Shown: positions 44,290 through 55,294, counted from the first letter of the stretch. The stretch: 64,000 nucleotides of DNA from AP-15 sp963716115 (GCA_963716115.1 CAVQSZ010000029.1:1-64000); one strand, 5' to 3'. Notes: generated by a model from the letters alone, not told the origin. Numbers and translations: made by a program.

Positions 44290-46165
44290 TCAAATGATCC
44301 GGCGGCGCCGCAGCTCGTCGACGATGCGATCGGCGGCGCCCTCGGCGGTGTCCCCGACCGTCGTCAGGCGGATTTCCGGGGCTTCGGGCGCCTCGTACGG
44401 GGAATCGAGGCCGGTGAAGTTCGCGATGCCGCCGGCCTTGGCCTTGGCGTAGAGGCCCTTGGGGTCGCGCCGCACGCACTCGTCGAGCGGCGTGTCGACA
44501 AAGATCTCCAGGAAGGCGGCCGGGGCGATCAGCTCGCGCACCATCCGCCGCTCGGCGCGGAACGGCGAAATGAACGAGCAGATCACGATCAGCCCGGCCT
44601 CGCTCATCAGCCTGGCGACCTCGCCGATGCGCCGGATGTTCTCGACCCGGTCGGCGTCGGTAAAGCCGAGGTCGCGGTTGAGGCCGTGCCGGACATTGTC
44701 GCCGTCGAGCAGCATCGTGTGGCGGCCCGACGCCAGGAGCTGCTTCTCGACAAGGTCGGCGATCGTCGATTTCCCGGCCCCCGACAGCCCGGTCAGCCAC
44801 AGCACCGCCGCCGCCTGCCCTTTCAGCGCCGCCCGCTCGTCGCGGCCGACGGTCAGCGCCTGCCAGTGGAGGTTGCTGGCCCGGCGCAGCCCGAATGCGA
44901 TCATCCCGGCGCCCGCCGTCTCGTTGGTGAAACGGTCGATCAGGATGAAGGCGCCGGTGGCGCGGTCGGCGGCGTAGGGATCGAACGCCACCGGCGCGCT
45001 CGTCGAAAGGTTGCAGAACCCGATCTCGTTGAGCGGAAGGGTGCGGTCGGCCAGATGCGCCAGGGTGTCGACATCGATGCGGTGCTTGAGGGCGGTGACC
45101 GTGGCCGGCACGGTGCGCGTCCCGATCTTCAGCAGGTAGGAGCGGCCGGGGACGAGCGGCTGGTCGCTCATCCAGACCAGGTGGGCGGCGAACTGGTCGA
45201 CGAACTCCGGCGGCTGGCGAGGGTCGGCGAGAAGGTCGCCGCGCGCGATGTCGATCTCGTCCTCGAAGACGAGGGTGACCGCATCACCGGCCGCCGCGCG
45301 CTCGCAGCGGCCCGTCGAAGGTGACGATCTCCTTGACCCGCGTGGTTCGGCCCGAGCCGGCGACCAGGACCCGGTCGCCGGGCGCGACCGCGCCGGAGAC
45401 GATCGTGCCGGAGAAGCCGCGGAACTCGGCGTTCGGCCGGTTGACCCATTGCACCGGAAAGCGGAACGGGCGGGCCGCGCCATCGGCGGCGATCTCGACC
45501 GATTCCAGGTGGTCGAGCAAGGTCGGCCCGCGATACCAGGGCATCCGCGCCGAACGCTCGACAATGTTGTCGCCATGCCGGGCGGCAAGCGGGATGGCCT
45601 GCACCGCGACGCCGCCCAGGCCCCCGGCGAACCCTGAAAAACCGGCGGCGATCGCGTCGAACCGGGCCTGCTCGAAGCCGACGAGATCCATCTTGTTGAC
45701 GGCCAGCGCCAGGTGGCGGATGCCGAGCAGCGCCGCGATGAAGGCATGCCGGCGCGTCTGCGCCAGCACCCCTTTGCGCGCGTCGACCAGGATCACCGCG
45801 AGATCGCAGGTCGACGCCCCGGTCGCCATGTTGCGCGTGTATTGCTGATGGCCCGGCGTGTCGGCGACGACAAAGGCGCGCGCGGGGGTGGCGAAGTAGC
45901 GGTAGGCGACATCGATCGTGATCCGCTGCTGGCGCTCGTCCTCGAGCCCGTCGAGCAGCAGCGAGAAGTCGAGGCCGGCCCCGGCCGCGCCGAAGCGGCG
46001 CGACTCGCGTTCGAGGCCGGCAAGCTGGTCGTCGAGGATCAGCGCGCAATCGTGCAGCATCCGGCCGATCAGGGTCGACTTGCCGTCGTCGACCGATCCG
46101 CACGTCAGAAAGCGCAGCAGATCCTTGTTTGGCCGCGCGGCGAGCCGGTCGCCGGCCCGCGCCAT
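44290..46165 (-). pseudogene. cysN: Bifunctional sulfate adenylyltransferase subunit 1/APS kinase (CysNC), one +1 frameshift
   Basis: The first frame from 46165 encodes the GTPase part: LTCGSVDDGKSTLIGRMLHD, ADTPGHQQYTRNMATGAS, NKMDLVGF, and VQWVNRPNAEFRGFSGTI. At about 45300-45306 the frame shifts by one base. The next frame continues ERAAAGDAVTLVFEDEIDIA, then the C-terminal APS kinase: LWLTGLSGAGKSTIADLVE and MLLDGDNVRHGLNRDLGF, ending at 44290. With CysD it activates sulfate to APS; the kinase makes PAPS. The fused form is typical of assimilation and of NodPQ-type sulfation. Its ATG overlaps the cysD stop by one base. Confidence 0.88.
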
Positions 46166-47100
46166 CAGAAATAGCCTTCGCGCTTCTTGCGCTCCATCGC
46201 GGCGTCCTCGTCGCTGTCGATCAGCCTGCCCTGCCGTTCCGATCGGCGGGCGTCGCGCAATTCGGCGAGGATCGCCTCGAGCGTCGCCGCCGCCGATTCT
46301 ATGGCTCCCGTCAGCGGGTAGCACCCCAAGGTGCGGAAGCGCACCAGACGCAGCTGCGGGCGCTCGCCGGGCTCGAGCGGCAGGCGCTCGTCGTCGACCA
46401 TGATCCACGTCCCGCCGCGCCGGACCACCGGCCGCATCGCTGCGAAATAGAGCGGGACCACCGGGATCGCCTCCGCCGCGATGTATTCCCAGATGTCGAG
46501 CTCGGTCCAGTTCGACAGCGGAAAGACGCGCATCGACTGGCCCTCGCGCAGCCGCGTGTTGTAGAGCGCCCAAAGCTCCGGCCGCTGGTTCTTCGGATCC
46601 CAGGCGTGGTCGGCGCCGCGCAACGAGAAGATGCGCTCCTTGGCCCGGCTCTTCTCCTCGTCCCGGCGCGCGCCGCCGAAGGCCGCGTCGAAGCCGTGGC
46701 GATCGAGCGCCTGCTTCAAGGCTTCGGTCTTCATCACCGCCGTGTGCAAGGCCGAGCCGGAGGCGATCGGGTCGACGCCGCGCCTCACCCCCTCCGCGTT
46801 GGTGTGGACGATCAGCTCGAGCCCGAGCCGGGCCGCGGTCGCGTCGCGGAAGGCGATCATCTCGCGAAACTTCCACCGCGTGTCGATGTGCAGCAGCGGG
46901 AAAGGCGGTCTGGCCGGGAAGAACGCCTTGCGCGCCAGATGCAGCATGACGCTCGAATCCTTGCCGATCGAGTACAGCATGACCGGATTGCGGAACTCGG
47001 CCACGGCCTCGCGCAGGATGCCGATCGATTCGGCTTCGAGGCGGCGCAGGTGTGCTGGCCGGCTGCCCCGGCGGCGGGAGCAGTCGGCTGCGGCGGGCAA
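46165..47100 (-). CDS. cysD: Sulfate adenylyltransferase subunit 2
   Basis: A 311-residue ATP-PP-loop enzyme. Landmarks are HLRRLEAESIGILREAVAEF, the PP-loop MLYSIGKDSSVMLHLARKAF, HIDTRWKFREMIAFRD, GGARRDEEKSRAKERIFS and FPLSNWTELDIWEYI. The start is probably TTG at 47100, with AGGAG eight to nine bases upstream; no ATG precedes the conserved region. It works with the GTPase subunit at 44290-46165 in sulfate activation. Confidence 0.94.
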   Translation of the reverse strand: MPAAADCSRRRGSRPAHLRRLEAESIGILREAVAEFRNPVMLYSIGKDSSVMLHLARKAFFPARPPFPLLHIDTRWKFREMIAFRDATAARLGLELIVHTNAEGVRRGVDPIASGSALHTAVMKTEALKQALDRHGFDAAFGGARRDEEKSRAKERIFSLRGADHAWDPKNQRPELWALYNTRLREGQSMRVFPLSNWTELDIWEYIAAEAIPVVPLYFAAMRPVVRRGGTWIMVDDERLPLEPGERPQLRLVRFRTLGCYPLTGAIESAAATLEAILAELRDARRSERQGRLIDSDEDAAMERKKREGYF

Positions 47101-47167
47101 GGGGATGTCTCCTGCGGGCGCTTGCGGGGCCGCGATCGGGCGCCGACGGCCGCCGCGCCCCCGCGGC

Positions 47168-48145
47168 TCAGTGCAGCTTCGGCGCCTTGAGAAACCGCGT
47201 CCGGTCCGACGACAGGATGCGAACCGTCAGATTGTCGTTGTCGCGGGAGACCTTGAGCACGACCTCGCTGCCGGCCTGGCCGCCGGCCCACACCTTGCGC
47301 CAGAAGCCGGCGAGGCTCGCCACCGGATCGTCGCGGACCGAGACGATGCGGTCGCCGGGACGCAGCCCCGCCTTGCTCGCCGGGCCGCGATCGGCGAGGC
47401 CGGCGACGACGATCGCATCCTCCACCTCGGCGGCGTAAAGGCCGAGCCACGGCCGGGCCGGGCGGTTCGGGCGGCCATAGGTCAGCATGTCGTCGAGGAT
47501 CGGCGGCAACAGATCGATCGGCACCACCATGTTGACGTCGCGGCGCAGCTCGCGGCCGCTCGAATGCTGCACGTGCAGCGAGCCGATCCCGATCAGCCGG
47601 CCGTCGGCCCCGATCAGCGCCGCCCCGCCCCAAAACGGGTGCGCGGGCGCCGTAAAGATGGCGCGGTCGAGCACATATTCCCAATAGCCGGCGAATTCCT
47701 GCCGGGCCACCACCCGGGCGGCGATCGCATGGCGCCGGCCGCCCTCGGCGGCCATGATCGCGTGGTCGCCGGCGCCGACGCGCATGCCGACGCCGAGCTC
47801 GAGCGGCGGAATGTTCAAGCGACCCAGCGCCTGGACCAGGCCGAACCCGGTCTCCTGGTCGTAGGCGAGGACATGGCCCGGCACCGCGCCGCCGCCCTCC
47901 GAGGTGAGCCAGATCGTTTCGGCCTCGGTGACCAGATAGCCGATCGTCAGCACCAGGCCGTCGCGGCGAATGAGCACGCCGCTGCCGGCGCGCTCGGTGC
48001 CGAGCGTCGCGGCGGTGAAGGCGTCCTCGGGGACCATCGCCCGCAGGCCGAGCACCGCGCCGAGCGCGCGGTCCAGGTCGAAGGCGCAATCCCCGGGCTT
48101 GGGCTGGATCTCGCCCGGTATTTCCCAATCTACGTTTCGCGACAT
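47168..48145 (-). CDS. HtrA/S1C-like PDZ protein lacking catalytic His and Ser
   Basis: A 325-residue protein with a trypsin-like fold followed by a PDZ domain (about residues 225-310; LGLYAAEVEDAIVVAGLADRG, AGLRPGDRIVSV). The Asp region AYDQETGFGLVQALG is kept. Where active HtrA proteases have TNxHV the protein reads LTIGYLVTEA (no His), and where GNSGG is expected it reads HPFWGGAALIG (no Ser). It should therefore not be an active serine protease; a binding or chaperone role is more likely. No clear signal peptide. I prefer the ATG at 48145 to that at 48193. It lies upstream of cysD and back-to-back with groESL. Confidence 0.72.
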   Translation of the reverse strand: MSRNVDWEIPGEIQPKPGDCAFDLDRALGAVLGLRAMVPEDAFTAATLGTERAGSGVLIRRDGLVLTIGYLVTEAETIWLTSEGGGAVPGHVLAYDQETGFGLVQALGRLNIPPLELGVGMRVGAGDHAIMAAEGGRRHAIAARVVARQEFAGYWEYVLDRAIFTAPAHPFWGGAALIGADGRLIGIGSLHVQHSSGRELRRDVNMVVPIDLLPPILDDMLTYGRPNRPARPWLGLYAAEVEDAIVVAGLADRGPASKAGLRPGDRIVSVRDDPVASLAGFWRKVWAGGQAGSEVVLKVSRDNDNLTVRILSSDRTRFLKAPKLH

Positions 48146-48265
48146 TTTGGCGTCTCGTCGGTAGCGGCTGATCCGATCATAACCCGAAAACACTGCGCCG
48201 CGTCGGCGTTCTTGTCAAAACCCTCGGCCGCCCGCGAACCCGGCCCCGCCCCGGCCGCCGCGCGC

Positions 48266-48294
48266 TTGACAAGGCTTCGCCCCCCGATTATCTG
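48266..48294 (+). promoter_or_regulatory. Sigma-70-type promoter of groESL
   Basis: TTGACA (48266-48271), a 17-base spacer and TATCTG (48289-48294). The -35 is perfect, the -10 moderate. The transcription start would fall within or next to the CIRCE element directly downstream. Confidence 0.6.
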
Positions 48295-48295
48295 A

Positions 48296-48322
48296 GCAGC
48301 ACTCTCGCCGAGAGAGTGCCAA
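48296..48322 (+). promoter_or_regulatory. CIRCE operator upstream of groES
   Basis: Inverted repeat GCAGCACTC - 9 bases - GAGTGCCAA, against the consensus TTAGCACTC-N9-GAGTGCTAA (7/9 and 8/9 matches). It is the binding site of the HrcA repressor, which controls groESL in alphaproteobacteria. hrcA is not in the window. Confidence 0.9.
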
Positions 48323-48356
48323 TTCCCGAACTATGCCTGAGGCCGAGGAGGTATTC

Positions 48357-48647
48357 ATGAAATTCCGTCCGCTGCACGATCGCGTGCTGATCCGGCGCAT
48401 CGAGTCCGAGGACAAGACCTCGGGCGGCATCATCATCCCCGACACCGCGCAGGAAAAGCCGATGGAGGGCGAGGTGGTGTCGGCCGGTCCGGGCGCGCGC
48501 GGCGAGGATGGCGAGATTCAACCGATGGAGGTCAAGGCCGGCGACCGGGTGCTGTTCGGCAAATGGTCCGGCACCGAGGTCAAGCTCGAGGGCGAGGAGC
48601 TGATCATCATGAAGGAATCCGACATCATGGGCGTGATTGCCCGCTGA
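48357..48647 (+). CDS. groES: Co-chaperonin GroES
   Basis: A 96-residue co-chaperonin. KFRPLHDRVLIRRIESEDKT, GGIIIPDTAQEKPMEGEVV (mobile loop) and GDRVLFGKWSGTEVKLEGEE are standard. GAGGAGG lies just before the ATG at 48357. It caps the GroEL ring; groEL follows after 13 bases. Confidence 0.98.
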   Translation: MKFRPLHDRVLIRRIESEDKTSGGIIIPDTAQEKPMEGEVVSAGPGARGEDGEIQPMEVKAGDRVLFGKWSGTEVKLEGEELIIMKESDIMGVIAR

Positions 48648-48660
48648 GGAGAACGGAAAT

Positions 48661-50295
<1,635 letters not shown>

Positions 50296-50321
50296 GGGCG
50301 CGCGAGCCTCTTCGCCCGAAG

Positions 50322-50357
50322 GGCCGCCTGTCCGCAGACCGCGGGCAGGCGGCCTTT
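50322..50357 (+). terminator. Rho-independent terminator after groEL
   Basis: GGCCGCCTGTCCGC (50322-50335) pairs with GCGGGCAGGCGGCC (50341-50354), a 14-bp stem with one G-T pair and a five-base loop, followed by TTT. It lies 27 bases after the groEL stop. Confidence 0.85.
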
Positions 50358-50543
50358 CTGCTGTCTGAGCAGCCCGTCGGGGCGCCCGCATTGGGTTGCG
50401 CCGTCAAGAACAAACCATGATCTGCCTCTCTGCCCGGCCGTCCCCTGCGTCCGGCGCAACCCTGCCCTGCCTGCGCTTATGAGCCGGTTGCCCGCGGCCG
50501 GCCGGCCTTGCCAGCCGGGCGGGGTCCACCCATACTGACGGCC

Positions 50544-51125
50544 ATGCGGCGTCTTGTGCTGGATCCCGTGTTCGAGGCGGCGGCCGACGCGCCGACGCGC
50601 GCCTGCGACCATCCGGGCTGTGTCGCCGGCGGCGATTTCCGCGCGCCTAAATCGCGCCTCGAGCTGCGCGACTACTACTGGTTCTGCCTCGATCACGTGC
50701 GCGCCTACAACTCCGCATGGAACTACTATGCCGGGATGAGCGACGGCGAGATCGAGGCCGAAATCCGCAGCGACACGGTCTGGCAGCGCCCGAGCTGGCG
50801 GCTGGGCGACCGCGCCGGCCCCGGTTTCGCCGCCCGCATGCGCGACCATTTCGGCGTGTTCGCGGCGGGCGCCGGGCGGCGGCGCGAGCGCCCGCGCCGC
50901 GACGGCGACGGGGAGGCGGCGCGGCGCGCGCTCTCCGTCCGCGAGCAGGCTCTGGCCGTGTTCGAGATCGAGCCGCCGTTTACCCCGGTGCGGCTGAAGG
51001 CGCGCTACAAGGTTCTGGTCAAGCTGCACCATCCCGACGCCCATGGCGGCGACAAGGCCGCCGAGGAGAAGTTGAAGATCATCAACCAGGCCTACACCAC
51101 CTTGAAGGCCAGCTATTTCAGTTGA
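50544..51125 (+). CDS. DnaJ-domain protein next to cobST
   Basis: A 193-residue protein. The N-terminal part has CDHPGCVAGGDFRAPKSR and YYWFCLDHVRAYNSAWNYY, a Cys/His pattern typical of this alphaproteobacterial family. The C-terminal J domain starts at about residue 130 (REQALAVFEIEPPF, YKVLVKLHHPDAHGGDKAAEEKLKIINQAYTTL), with the HPD motif intact. A J protein directly upstream of cobS and cobT is a recurrent alphaproteobacterial order, suggesting a chaperone role for the cobaltochelatase. The ATG at 50544 gives the family start. Confidence 0.9.
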   Translation: MRRLVLDPVFEAAADAPTRACDHPGCVAGGDFRAPKSRLELRDYYWFCLDHVRAYNSAWNYYAGMSDGEIEAEIRSDTVWQRPSWRLGDRAGPGFAARMRDHFGVFAAGAGRRRERPRRDGDGEAARRALSVREQALAVFEIEPPFTPVRLKARYKVLVKLHHPDAHGGDKAAEEKLKIINQAYTTLKASYFS

Positions 51126-51183
51126 ACAATCGCGCCCCTGCGCTCAAATTCCTCCCCGCCCACCATCAGGACGCAAGACAAGA

Positions 51184-52188
51184 ATGTCATCCGCGCAGCC
51201 AACGGCAGCCGCCGACGCGTTTCCTCTGGACAAGCCCGACATCACGATTTCGGTCCGCCAGACCTTCGGGATCAACAGCGACCTCCAGGTTCCCGCCTTC
51301 AGCCAGACGAGCGAGCACGTCCCTGATTTCGACGACGCCTATCGCTTCGACCACGACACCACGCTCGCCATCCTGGCCGGCTTCGCCTTCAACCGGCGGG
51401 TGATGATCCAGGGCTACCACGGCACCGGCAAATCGACCCATGTCGAGCAGGTCGCCGCCCGGCTCAACTGGCCCTGCATCCGCGTCAACCTCGACAGCCA
51501 CATCAGCCGCATCGACCTGGTCGGCAAGGACGCGATCGTGCTGCGCGACAACAAGCAGGTGACCGAGTTCCGCGAGGGCCTCCTGCCCTGGGCGTTGCAG
51601 CACCCGATGGCGCTGTGCTTCGACGAGTACGACGCCGGCCGCCCCGATGTGATGTTCGTGATCCAGCGCGTGCTCGAGGTCGAGGGCAAGCTGACCCTCC
51701 TCGACCAGAACCGGGTGATCCGGCCGCATCCGTGCTTCCGGCTGTTCTCGACCGCCAACACGGTCGGGCTCGGCGACACCACCGGCCTCTATCACGGCAC
51801 CCAGCAGATCAACCAGGGCCAGATGGACCGCTGGAACATCGTCGCCACCTTGAACTACCTGCCGCACGACGCCGAATGCGAGATCGTGCTGGCCAAGGTG
51901 CCGAGCTACGACGACGAGCCGGGCCGGCGCACGATCAGCGCCATGGTGGCGCTCGCCGATCTGACCCGCGCCGGCTTCATCAACGGCGACATCTCGACCG
52001 TGATGTCGCCGCGCACGGTCATGACCTGGGCCGAGAACGCCCAGATCTTCAACGATCTGGCCTTTGGCTTCCGGCTCACTTTCCTGAACAAGTGCGACGA
52101 GACCGAGCGCCCGGCCGTGGCCGAATACTATCAGCGCTGCTTTGGCGTCGAGCTCGCCGAAACCGGCGTCAACGCGACCTTGATGTAG
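51184..52188 (+). CDS. cobS: Cobaltochelatase subunit CobS
   Basis: A 334-residue AAA+ ATPase of the aerobic cobalamin pathway. FDDAYRFDHDTTLAILAGF, Walker A GYHGTGKSTHVEQVAARLNW, VNLDSHISRIDLVGKDAI, Walker B LCFDEYDAGRPDVMFVIQ and the sensor FSTANTVGLGDTTGLYHGT are specific to CobS. With CobT and CobN it inserts cobalt into hydrogenobyrinate a,c-diamide. It is followed by a palindromic repeat and then cobT. cobN is not in the window. Confidence 0.95.
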   Translation: MSSAQPTAAADAFPLDKPDITISVRQTFGINSDLQVPAFSQTSEHVPDFDDAYRFDHDTTLAILAGFAFNRRVMIQGYHGTGKSTHVEQVAARLNWPCIRVNLDSHISRIDLVGKDAIVLRDNKQVTEFREGLLPWALQHPMALCFDEYDAGRPDVMFVIQRVLEVEGKLTLLDQNRVIRPHPCFRLFSTANTVGLGDTTGLYHGTQQINQGQMDRWNIVATLNYLPHDAECEIVLAKVPSYDDEPGRRTISAMVALADLTRAGFINGDISTVMSPRTVMTWAENAQIFNDLAFGFRLTFLNKCDETERPAVAEYYQRCFGVELAETGVNATLM

Positions 52189-52217
52189 ATCCCGATGCCC
52201 AAGCCCCGTCGCCTCCT

Positions 52218-52356
52218 GCCCCTCACCCTGGCCCTCTCCCCGCCGGCGGGGAGAGGGAATTTCCGGCCATCCTCCCTCGCCCCGCTTGCCCCCACCCTAA
52301 CCCTCCCCCGCATGCGGGGGAGGGTTAGGGTGGGGGAGAGGGTCGGGGTGAGGGGC
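52218..52356. repeat. Compound palindromic repeat element between cobS and cobT
   Basis: A 139-bp element of the same type as 7993-8118. Outer inverted repeat GCCCCTCACCC (52218-52228) with GGGTGAGGGGC (52346-52356); inner hairpins CCCTCTCCCCGCC/GGCGGGGAGAGGG and CCTCCCCCGCATGCGGGGGAGG. The shared core CCCCACCCTAACCCTCCCCC is present. Its right end supplies GAGGGG just before the cobT ATG. Confidence 0.88.
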
Positions 52357-52361
52357 GACTG

Positions 52362-54239
52362 ATGGCCCAGGAGTTTTCCCCGACCGAGATCTTCAAGCGC
52401 GCGACCGCGGCGACCTTGCGCGCGATCGCCGAGCGCGACGATCTGACCATCGGCTTCGGCCCCGAGGCGGCGGGGCTCAGCGGCTCGCGGGTGCGATTGC
52501 CGAACCCGCCGCGCGACCTGCCGGCCGAGGAGGCGGCGCAATTGCGCGGGGCCGCCGACAGCATGGCGCTGCGGCTGCGCTACCACGACGACGCCGTGCA
52601 CAGCAAACGTGCGCCGGGCGGGCCGCTGGCGCGCGCCGTGTTCGAGGCGGTCGAGCAGGCGCGGGTCGAGGCGCTCGGCGCGCGGCGCATGGCCGGGGTC
52701 GCCTCGAACCTCGAGGCGATGCTCGACGAGCAGTACCGCCGGCAGGGCTTCGAGCGGATCACCGAGCGCACCGACAGCACGATGGCCGAGGCCATTCGCC
52801 TGTTGACCCGCGAAGCCCTGACCCGCGAGCGGCCGCCGCCTTCGGCGCGGCGCGTGGTCGACCTCTGGCGGCCCTGGCTCGAAGGCAAGATCGGCAAGGA
52901 TTTCAGCGAGCTCGACCGCACGATCGGCGATCAGGACGCCTATGCGCGGGCGACCCGGCGGCTGCTCCAGGATCTCGACATCGATCTCGGCGAGGCCGAG
53001 GATTCCGAGGACAGCGAGGAGCAGCAGAGCGGCGAGGAAGCCGAGGGCGAGAACCAGAGCGAGGGCGAGGGGTCCACTTCCGGGGCCGAGGCCTCGCCCG
53101 ACGGCTCGCCCGCCGACGGCGCCGCCGACGACGCGCAGGACGACGGCGAGGCCAGCGACGGCGAGATGATGCCGGGGGCCAGCGACGACGACCCCGGCCG
53201 CCCCGGCCGCCCGGGCCAGCTGCCGCGCGGCCGCGCCGACGACACCGCGATCTACCGCGCCTTCAGCACCGCCGCCGACGAGGTGGTCGAGGCCGCCGAG
53301 CTGTGCGACACCGACGAGCTGACGCGGCTGCGGCAATTGCTCGACCAGCAGCTGGCCCACCTGCAGAGCGTGATCGCCCGCCTCGCCAACCGCTTGCAGC
53401 GCCGCCTCCTGGCCAAGCAGACCCGCGCCTGGGAGTTCGACCTCGACGAGGGGCTGCTCGACGCCGCGCGGCTGTCGCGGGTCGTCGCCAACCCGGTTCT
53501 GCCGCTCGCCTTCAAGCGCGAGCGCGAGACCGATTTCCGCGACACCGTGGTCACGCTCCTGATCGACAATTCGGGCTCGATGCGCGGCCGGCCGATCACG
53601 GTGGCGGCGATGAGCGCCGACATCCTGGCCCGCACCCTCGAGCGCTGCGCGGTCAAGGTCGAGATCCTGGGCTTTACGACCCGCGCCTGGAAGGGCGGCC
53701 AGTCGCGCGAGCGCTGGATCGCCGCCGGCAAGCCGCCGAACCCGGGCCGGCTCAACGATCTGCGGCACATCGTCTACAAATCGGCCGACACGCCGTGGCG
53801 GCGCTCGCGGCGCAGCCTCGGGCTGATGCTGCGCGAGGGCATCCTGAAGGAGAACATCGACGGCGAGGCGCTCCTGTGGGCGCACAACCGGCTGCGCGAG
53901 CGCACCGAGCAGCGCCGCATCCTGATGGTGATTTCCGACGGCGCCCCGGTCGACGATTCGACCTTGTCGGTCAACCCCGGCAACTACCTCGAAAAGCACC
54001 TGCGCGAGGTGATCCGCGATGTCGAGCGGCTCGGCGAGATCGAATTGACCGCGATCGGCATCGGCCACGACGTGACCCGCTACTACCGCCGCGCCGTCAC
54101 CATCGTCGACGCCGAGCAATTGGGCGGCGTCATGCTCGAAAAGCTCGCCGAGCTGTTCGACGAGGAACAGCGGCGCCGACACCCGCGTCAGGAGCCGCCG
54201 CCGCGCCGCCTGACTGTTGCGTTGCTGTTTTGTTCTTGA
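52362..54239 (+). CDS. cobT: Cobaltochelatase subunit CobT
   Basis: A 625-residue protein. FSPTEIFKRATAATLRAIAE opens the N-terminal domain. Residues about 205-295 are highly acidic (many Glu, Asp, Ser, Gly), as in all CobT. The C-terminal VWA domain has the MIDAS DNSGSMRG, then MLREGILKENIDGEALLWAH and ISDGAPVDDSTLS. It forms the chelatase with CobS and CobN. The ribosome site lies at the edge of the repeat. The last 15 residues (PPPRRLTVALLFCS region) do not look conserved and may reflect a junction with the toxin locus. Confidence 0.94.
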   Translation: MAQEFSPTEIFKRATAATLRAIAERDDLTIGFGPEAAGLSGSRVRLPNPPRDLPAEEAAQLRGAADSMALRLRYHDDAVHSKRAPGGPLARAVFEAVEQARVEALGARRMAGVASNLEAMLDEQYRRQGFERITERTDSTMAEAIRLLTREALTRERPPPSARRVVDLWRPWLEGKIGKDFSELDRTIGDQDAYARATRRLLQDLDIDLGEAEDSEDSEEQQSGEEAEGENQSEGEGSTSGAEASPDGSPADGAADDAQDDGEASDGEMMPGASDDDPGRPGRPGQLPRGRADDTAIYRAFSTAADEVVEAAELCDTDELTRLRQLLDQQLAHLQSVIARLANRLQRRLLAKQTRAWEFDLDEGLLDAARLSRVVANPVLPLAFKRERETDFRDTVVTLLIDNSGSMRGRPITVAAMSADILARTLERCAVKVEILGFTTRAWKGGQSRERWIAAGKPPNPGRLNDLRHIVYKSADTPWRRSRRSLGLMLREGILKENIDGEALLWAHNRLRERTEQRRILMVISDGAPVDDSTLSVNPGNYLEKHLREVIRDVERLGEIELTAIGIGHDVTRYYRRAVTIVDAEQLGGVMLEKLAELFDEEQRRRHPRQEPPPRRLTVALLFCS

Positions 54240-54264
54240 CTTTTGCGCCTTATGCGTGTATGGT
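54236..54264 (+). promoter_or_regulatory. Possible promoter of the toxin-like gene
   Basis: TTGACT (54236-54241), a 17-base spacer and TATGGT (54259-54264), 34 bases before the ATG at 54298. It overlaps the cobT stop codon. The surrounding stretch is AT-richer than the flanks. Confidence 0.4.
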
Positions 54265-54297
54265 TTCTCGCTTGGCTGGGTAGCGCGGGATATCGAC

Positions 54298-55294
54298 ATG
54301 GCTCTGGAGACTGTGCGTGGGGGTTCAGCGGGCGAGTGGCCGCCACGTTCGTTCGAACCGGCGCTGACGATCACCGATGACGGGCTGGTCCTCGGGCGAG
54401 CCGTGCTCGCCAAGATGGGCTGCGACGCCTTCGGCCGCCCTCGGCTGGCGATCGATGGGGCCGAGGATCACATCCTCGCCCTCCTCGCCGTCGCCTACGG
54501 CAAGCCGATCGATCCCAAGGTGCTGGACAACATCCGCCGGGCTGCGGCCACATGGTGCGACGGCGAGACCTGCCTCGCCCTTATTCACCTCGCTCTTGCC
54601 GGCCTCCCGCCGGTGCCAGAACACGACGCTTCGTCTCGTCTGGCTCTTGCCGACGGCTGCTCGCCGACGGCTCCACCGCGCGAGCTAATCAAGGCCTGCG
54701 GCTCGACGCCACCTCGCTCGATGCCAGAAGGCCGGCTACAACCGAAACGAGCCGCGCATCCCCGCCGGCAACAGCCGGGGCAGCGACAATTGGACCACCG
54801 CAGACGCATCACCACAGCCGTCACCGGCAAAAGTGAACCCGGGCGAGCCCCATCCCGAATTCGTATCCTATACGCCGGTGAATGGGTTGCCGGGCGCTGC
54901 CGTGGCTGTGTCCACGCCGGACGGAAGAACAATTGCCGATAAAGGCTCGGATACAAAGAAGCTGATGGCGCCACCCCATGCCGATTTTCGCGCGGTATAT
55001 GCCGCTGGCTTCGTGATTGCGGGACTGCGCTAACGAGCAATACGCGAGAGCCCGCGCCGCGAGCGCACGAGGGCACTACGATTTCCCGCGCGATGTCCCG
55101 AAACAAAAATTCTACGATGCCTAGGTGCAGGCGCCAATATCCGGTCGGCGTGTATATGGCTGGCGCTGGATGCTCCCTTTGAGACGCGCGCATTTCAAAG
55201 TTGACGCGTTAGCAATTCGGGCAATTTCGTCGCCAGCCAGCTGGATTGGATAGGGCGGGGTTGGGAGGACGGAAAGTCCGACGTGTGGAGCTGA
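54298..55294 (+). pseudogene. Decayed large protein with C-terminal toxin-like domain
   Basis: The intact first part (54298 to about 54650) starts MALETVRGGSAGEWPPRSFE and reads FGRPRLAIDGAEDHILALL and CLALIHLALAGLPPVPE. Then several frame changes in both directions. Reassembled, it continues KAGYNRNEPRIPAGNSRGSD, TPVNGLPGAAVAVSTPDGRT, MAPPHADFRAVYAAGFVIAG, YDFPRDVPKQKFYDA, YPVGVYMAGAG, FETRAF and SNSGNFVASQLDWIGRGWED, ending at 55294. The PRIPAGN linker followed by a variable C-terminal domain is how some alphaproteobacterial secreted polymorphic toxins look; I cannot name the domain safely. A second decayed copy of its C terminus lies at 56380-56576. Confidence 0.6.

Noticed and set aside
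54217..54297. An earlier start of the toxin-like gene within the end of cobT
   Set aside because: The added residues are hydrophobic Cys/Phe-rich text without homology, and a plausible promoter lies downstream of that start.
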